NCBI RefSeq assembly: GCF_030929615.1
Contig: NZ_JAVFVU010000011.1
Location: forward strand, 124,001-188,000
Source: Dyadobacter sp. LHD-138
Lineage (GTDB): Bacteria > Bacteroidota > Bacteroidia > Cytophagales > Spirosomataceae
Length of the DNA stretch: 64,000 bases
Direction: 5' to 3'
In this document: positions 62,099-64,000 of the stretch, piece after piece
Layout of the letters: each line of letters begins with the position of its first letter
Numbering within the stretch: position 1 is the first letter of the stretch
Notes under the pieces: generated by a model
What the model was told of the DNA's origin: nothing
The model's database searches: none
What the model saw: only the letters and a program-made list of their open reading frames with translations
Position numbers and translations under genes: made by a program

Positions 62099-63961
62099 AT
62101 GTCTAAGGAAAAACAAACTCAAGTATTGCCTGATTTCGATTGGGAGAAAGCAGAAGACAAAGGATTCGGTACAGGCTATTCAGCTGCTGACCGTACTCGT
62201 TTTGAAGAAATGTACGAAACAACGATTTCTCCTGTTCAGGAAAAAAAGGTTGTTAAAGGTGTGGTTGTAGGTATTACTGACCGCGAGGTGATTCTTAACA
62301 TCGGTTTCAAATCTGATGGTATCGTTTCATCAAATGAATTCCGTGACTTGCCAGGATTGAAGATTGGTGACGAAGTGGAAGTTTATGTTGAAAACCAGGA
62401 AGACGCACAAGGTCAGCTTGTTCTTTCACGTAAAAAAGCAAAAGTAATTACTGCATGGGATAACATCCAGAAATCGTTTGACGAGGATGTGGTAATTGAT
62501 GCTAACGTAAAGAGAAGAACCAAAGGTGGTCTTATTGTAGATATATTTGGTATCGAGGCTTTCTTGCCAGGTTCACAGATCGACGTGAAACCAATTCGTG
62601 ATTTCGACATCTTTGTTGGAAAACGTATGGAAGTGAAAGTGGTTAAGATTAACTACGCAAATGATAACGTTGTCGTTTCTCATAAAATATTGATCGAGAA
62701 AGATCTTGAAGCACAACGTCAGCAAATCCTTAATAACCTTGAGAAAGGACAAGTTCTTGAAGGTGTTATTAAGAACATGACAAACTTCGGTGTGTTTATC
62801 GATCTTGGTGGCGTAGATGGTTTGTTGCACATCACGGATATTTCGTGGGGACGTATCAACCACCCGTCAGATCTTTTGGCACTTGACCAGAAGCTTAACG
62901 TTGTGGTGCTTGACTTTGATGAAGAGAAAAAACGTATCTCTCTTGGCTTGAAACAACTTCAGTCTCACCCATGGGATTCGTTGTCTGAAGATATCCAGGT
63001 TGGATCTAAAGTAACAGGACGTATCGTTAACGTTGCTGATTACGGCGCTTTCCTTGAAATCAAACCAGGTGTTGAAGGTTTGATCCACGTTTCTGAAATG
63101 TCATGGTCTCAGCACCTGCGCAATCCTCAGGAGTTTATGAACGTAAACGACGAGATCAACGCAGTGGTATTGACTTTGGACCGTCAGGAGCGCAAAATGT
63201 CTCTTGGTATCAAACAACTTACTGAGGATCCTTGGACTCAAGGTTCATTGAAAGATAAGTATGCAATTGGTACACGTCACAAAGGTGTAGTACGTAACCT
63301 TACTAACTTCGGTTTGTTCATCGAACTTGAAGAAGGTATCGACGGACTGGTTCACGTTTCTGATTTGTCATGGACTAAGAAAATCAAACATCCTTCGGAC
63401 TTCGTTAAGGTAAGTGACGAACTTGAAGTTGTTGTTCTTGAGCTTGATGCTGACAACCGTCGTTTGGCACTAGGTCACAAACAACTGGAAGAAAACCCTT
63501 GGGATACTTTCGAAACGATCTTCGCAATCGGATCTGTACACCGTAGTACAATCGTTGCTAAGGGAGACAAATTCGCAACTTTGGAATTGCCATACGGAAT
63601 CGAAGGAATTTCAGCAGTGAAAAACCTTACGAAAGAAGATGGTTCAGTGGCTGAAGTTGGAGAAAGCCTAGACTTCACAGTATTGGAATTCTTGAAAGAC
63701 GAAAAGAAAATCGTTCTGACACATTCTAAAGTGAAGCCTTCTGCTGCACCTGCTGCTGAAGATAAGAAAGAAGAAAAAGCTGCGAAACCTGCTGCTAGTC
63801 AGTCTAAAAGCTCAGCTAATAACACAGACAGTGCTGCCAAAGAAGGAGAGAAATCTACCTTTGGTGACCTAAGTGTACTTTCTGCTTTGAAGGAGCAATT
63901 TGAAGATTCTGAAAGAAAAGGAAAAAAAGTGGCAAAAAAAGACGACGAAACTGAAGAGTAG
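62099..63961 (+). CDS. rpsA: 30S ribosomal protein S1 (bS1)
   Basis: A 620-residue protein with six S1 OB-fold repeats that helps the small subunit bind and unfold mRNA. The repeats begin near VVKGVVVGITDREV, VIDANVKRRTKGG, VLEGVIKNMTNFGVFIDLGG, VTGRIVNVADYGAFLEI, HKGVVRNLTNFGLFIEL and VHRSTIVAKGDKFATLEL. Repeats 3-5 are the most canonical, with VDGLLHITDISW-like cores. The C-terminus ends in a low-complexity Lys/Ala/Glu tail (about 540-620), common in Bacteroidota S1. As this phylum rarely uses Shine-Dalgarno pairing, S1 may matter more in initiation. Confidence 0.96.
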   Translation: MSKEKQTQVLPDFDWEKAEDKGFGTGYSAADRTRFEEMYETTISPVQEKKVVKGVVVGITDREVILNIGFKSDGIVSSNEFRDLPGLKIGDEVEVYVENQEDAQGQLVLSRKKAKVITAWDNIQKSFDEDVVIDANVKRRTKGGLIVDIFGIEAFLPGSQIDVKPIRDFDIFVGKRMEVKVVKINYANDNVVVSHKILIEKDLEAQRQQILNNLEKGQVLEGVIKNMTNFGVFIDLGGVDGLLHITDISWGRINHPSDLLALDQKLNVVVLDFDEEKKRISLGLKQLQSHPWDSLSEDIQVGSKVTGRIVNVADYGAFLEIKPGVEGLIHVSEMSWSQHLRNPQEFMNVNDEINAVVLTLDRQERKMSLGIKQLTEDPWTQGSLKDKYAIGTRHKGVVRNLTNFGLFIELEEGIDGLVHVSDLSWTKKIKHPSDFVKVSDELEVVVLELDADNRRLALGHKQLEENPWDTFETIFAIGSVHRSTIVAKGDKFATLELPYGIEGISAVKNLTKEDGSVAEVGESLDFTVLEFLKDEKKIVLTHSKVKPSAAPAAEDKKEEKAAKPAASQSKSSANNTDSAAKEGEKSTFGDLSVLSALKEQFEDSERKGKKVAKKDDETEE

Positions 63962-63974
63962 TCAATTTTTTTAA

Positions 63975-63982
63975 TACTTTTG
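63975..63982 (+). promoter_or_regulatory. -7 box at the window edge
   Basis: TACTTTTG matches TAnnTTTG 13 bases after the rpsA stop codon and would start a transcript just beyond it, for a gene outside the window. Confidence 0.55.
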
Positions 63983-64000
63983 CACCCGGGTTAGCTGTTA

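Overview
The window looks like chromosomal core DNA of a Bacteroidota bacterium, most probably a Cytophagales member close to Dyadobacter or Spirosoma. This rests on family content (DUF1573, DUF3078, DUF2520 next to KdsC, a Bacteroidota-type LptD, a murD-ftsW-murG-murC-ftsQ-ftsA-ftsZ cluster without ddl), on weak Shine-Dalgarno signals, and on several promoters of the Bacteroidota form with a -7 box TAnnTTTG. The genus is an inference. No rRNA, tRNA, phage, plasmid or CRISPR locus was seen.

Layout. 1-7.9 kb: a small DUF1573 exported protein, a tandem array of about 110-bp repeats (681-1314), an envelope group (LptD-like protein facing an N-acetylmuramoyl-L-alanine amidase and an MCE/MlaD protein) and a carboxyltransferase of acyl-CoA carboxylase type. 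8-18.6 kb: a fused alpha/beta-hydrolase plus SGNH hydrolase, a DUF1338 dioxygenase-like protein, a three-gene planctomycete-type module (PSCyt1/DUF1549/DUF1553 protein, Tat-exported DUF1501 protein, membrane cytochrome with DUF2231), a haem-binding protein and a glycerol facilitator. 18.8-26.2 kb: purB, the B12-dependent ribonucleotide reductase, then a visibly AT-rich stretch with palindromic debris and a lone OLD-family ATPase/TOPRIM nuclease, then proC.

26.7-33.6 kb holds the most suggestive system: a tightly spaced operon coding for a transglutaminase-like protease fused to a DUF2126 amidoligase, a circularly permuted ATP-grasp ligase fused to an alpha-E domain, and a second transglutaminase-like protein. 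Together they look like a peptide ligation and cleavage pathway of unknown product. 33.8-43.2 kb: pdhB, a DksA-like protein without its zinc finger, a beta-propeller lipoprotein, sbcD without sbcC, a polysaccharide deacetylase, an acyltransferase-kdsC-DUF2520 run and a DUF1080 protein.

43.4-46.4 kb: rplM-rpsI and rpsB-tsf, with structured leaders and a striking 10-bp-phased GTCA/TGAC array between rpsI and rpsB. 46.5-49.6 kb: a sigma factor with a hydrophobic tail, a 60-residue partner, an MscS-like channel, a DUF3078 protein and MscL. 49.7-58.5 kb: the cell wall/division cluster. 58.5-64 kb: an FMN reductase, accD, an NTF2-like secreted protein, smpB, an HNH nuclease and rpsA, whose promoter overlaps a palindrome. 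Most operon ends carry clear hairpin terminators, several of them shared by convergent genes.
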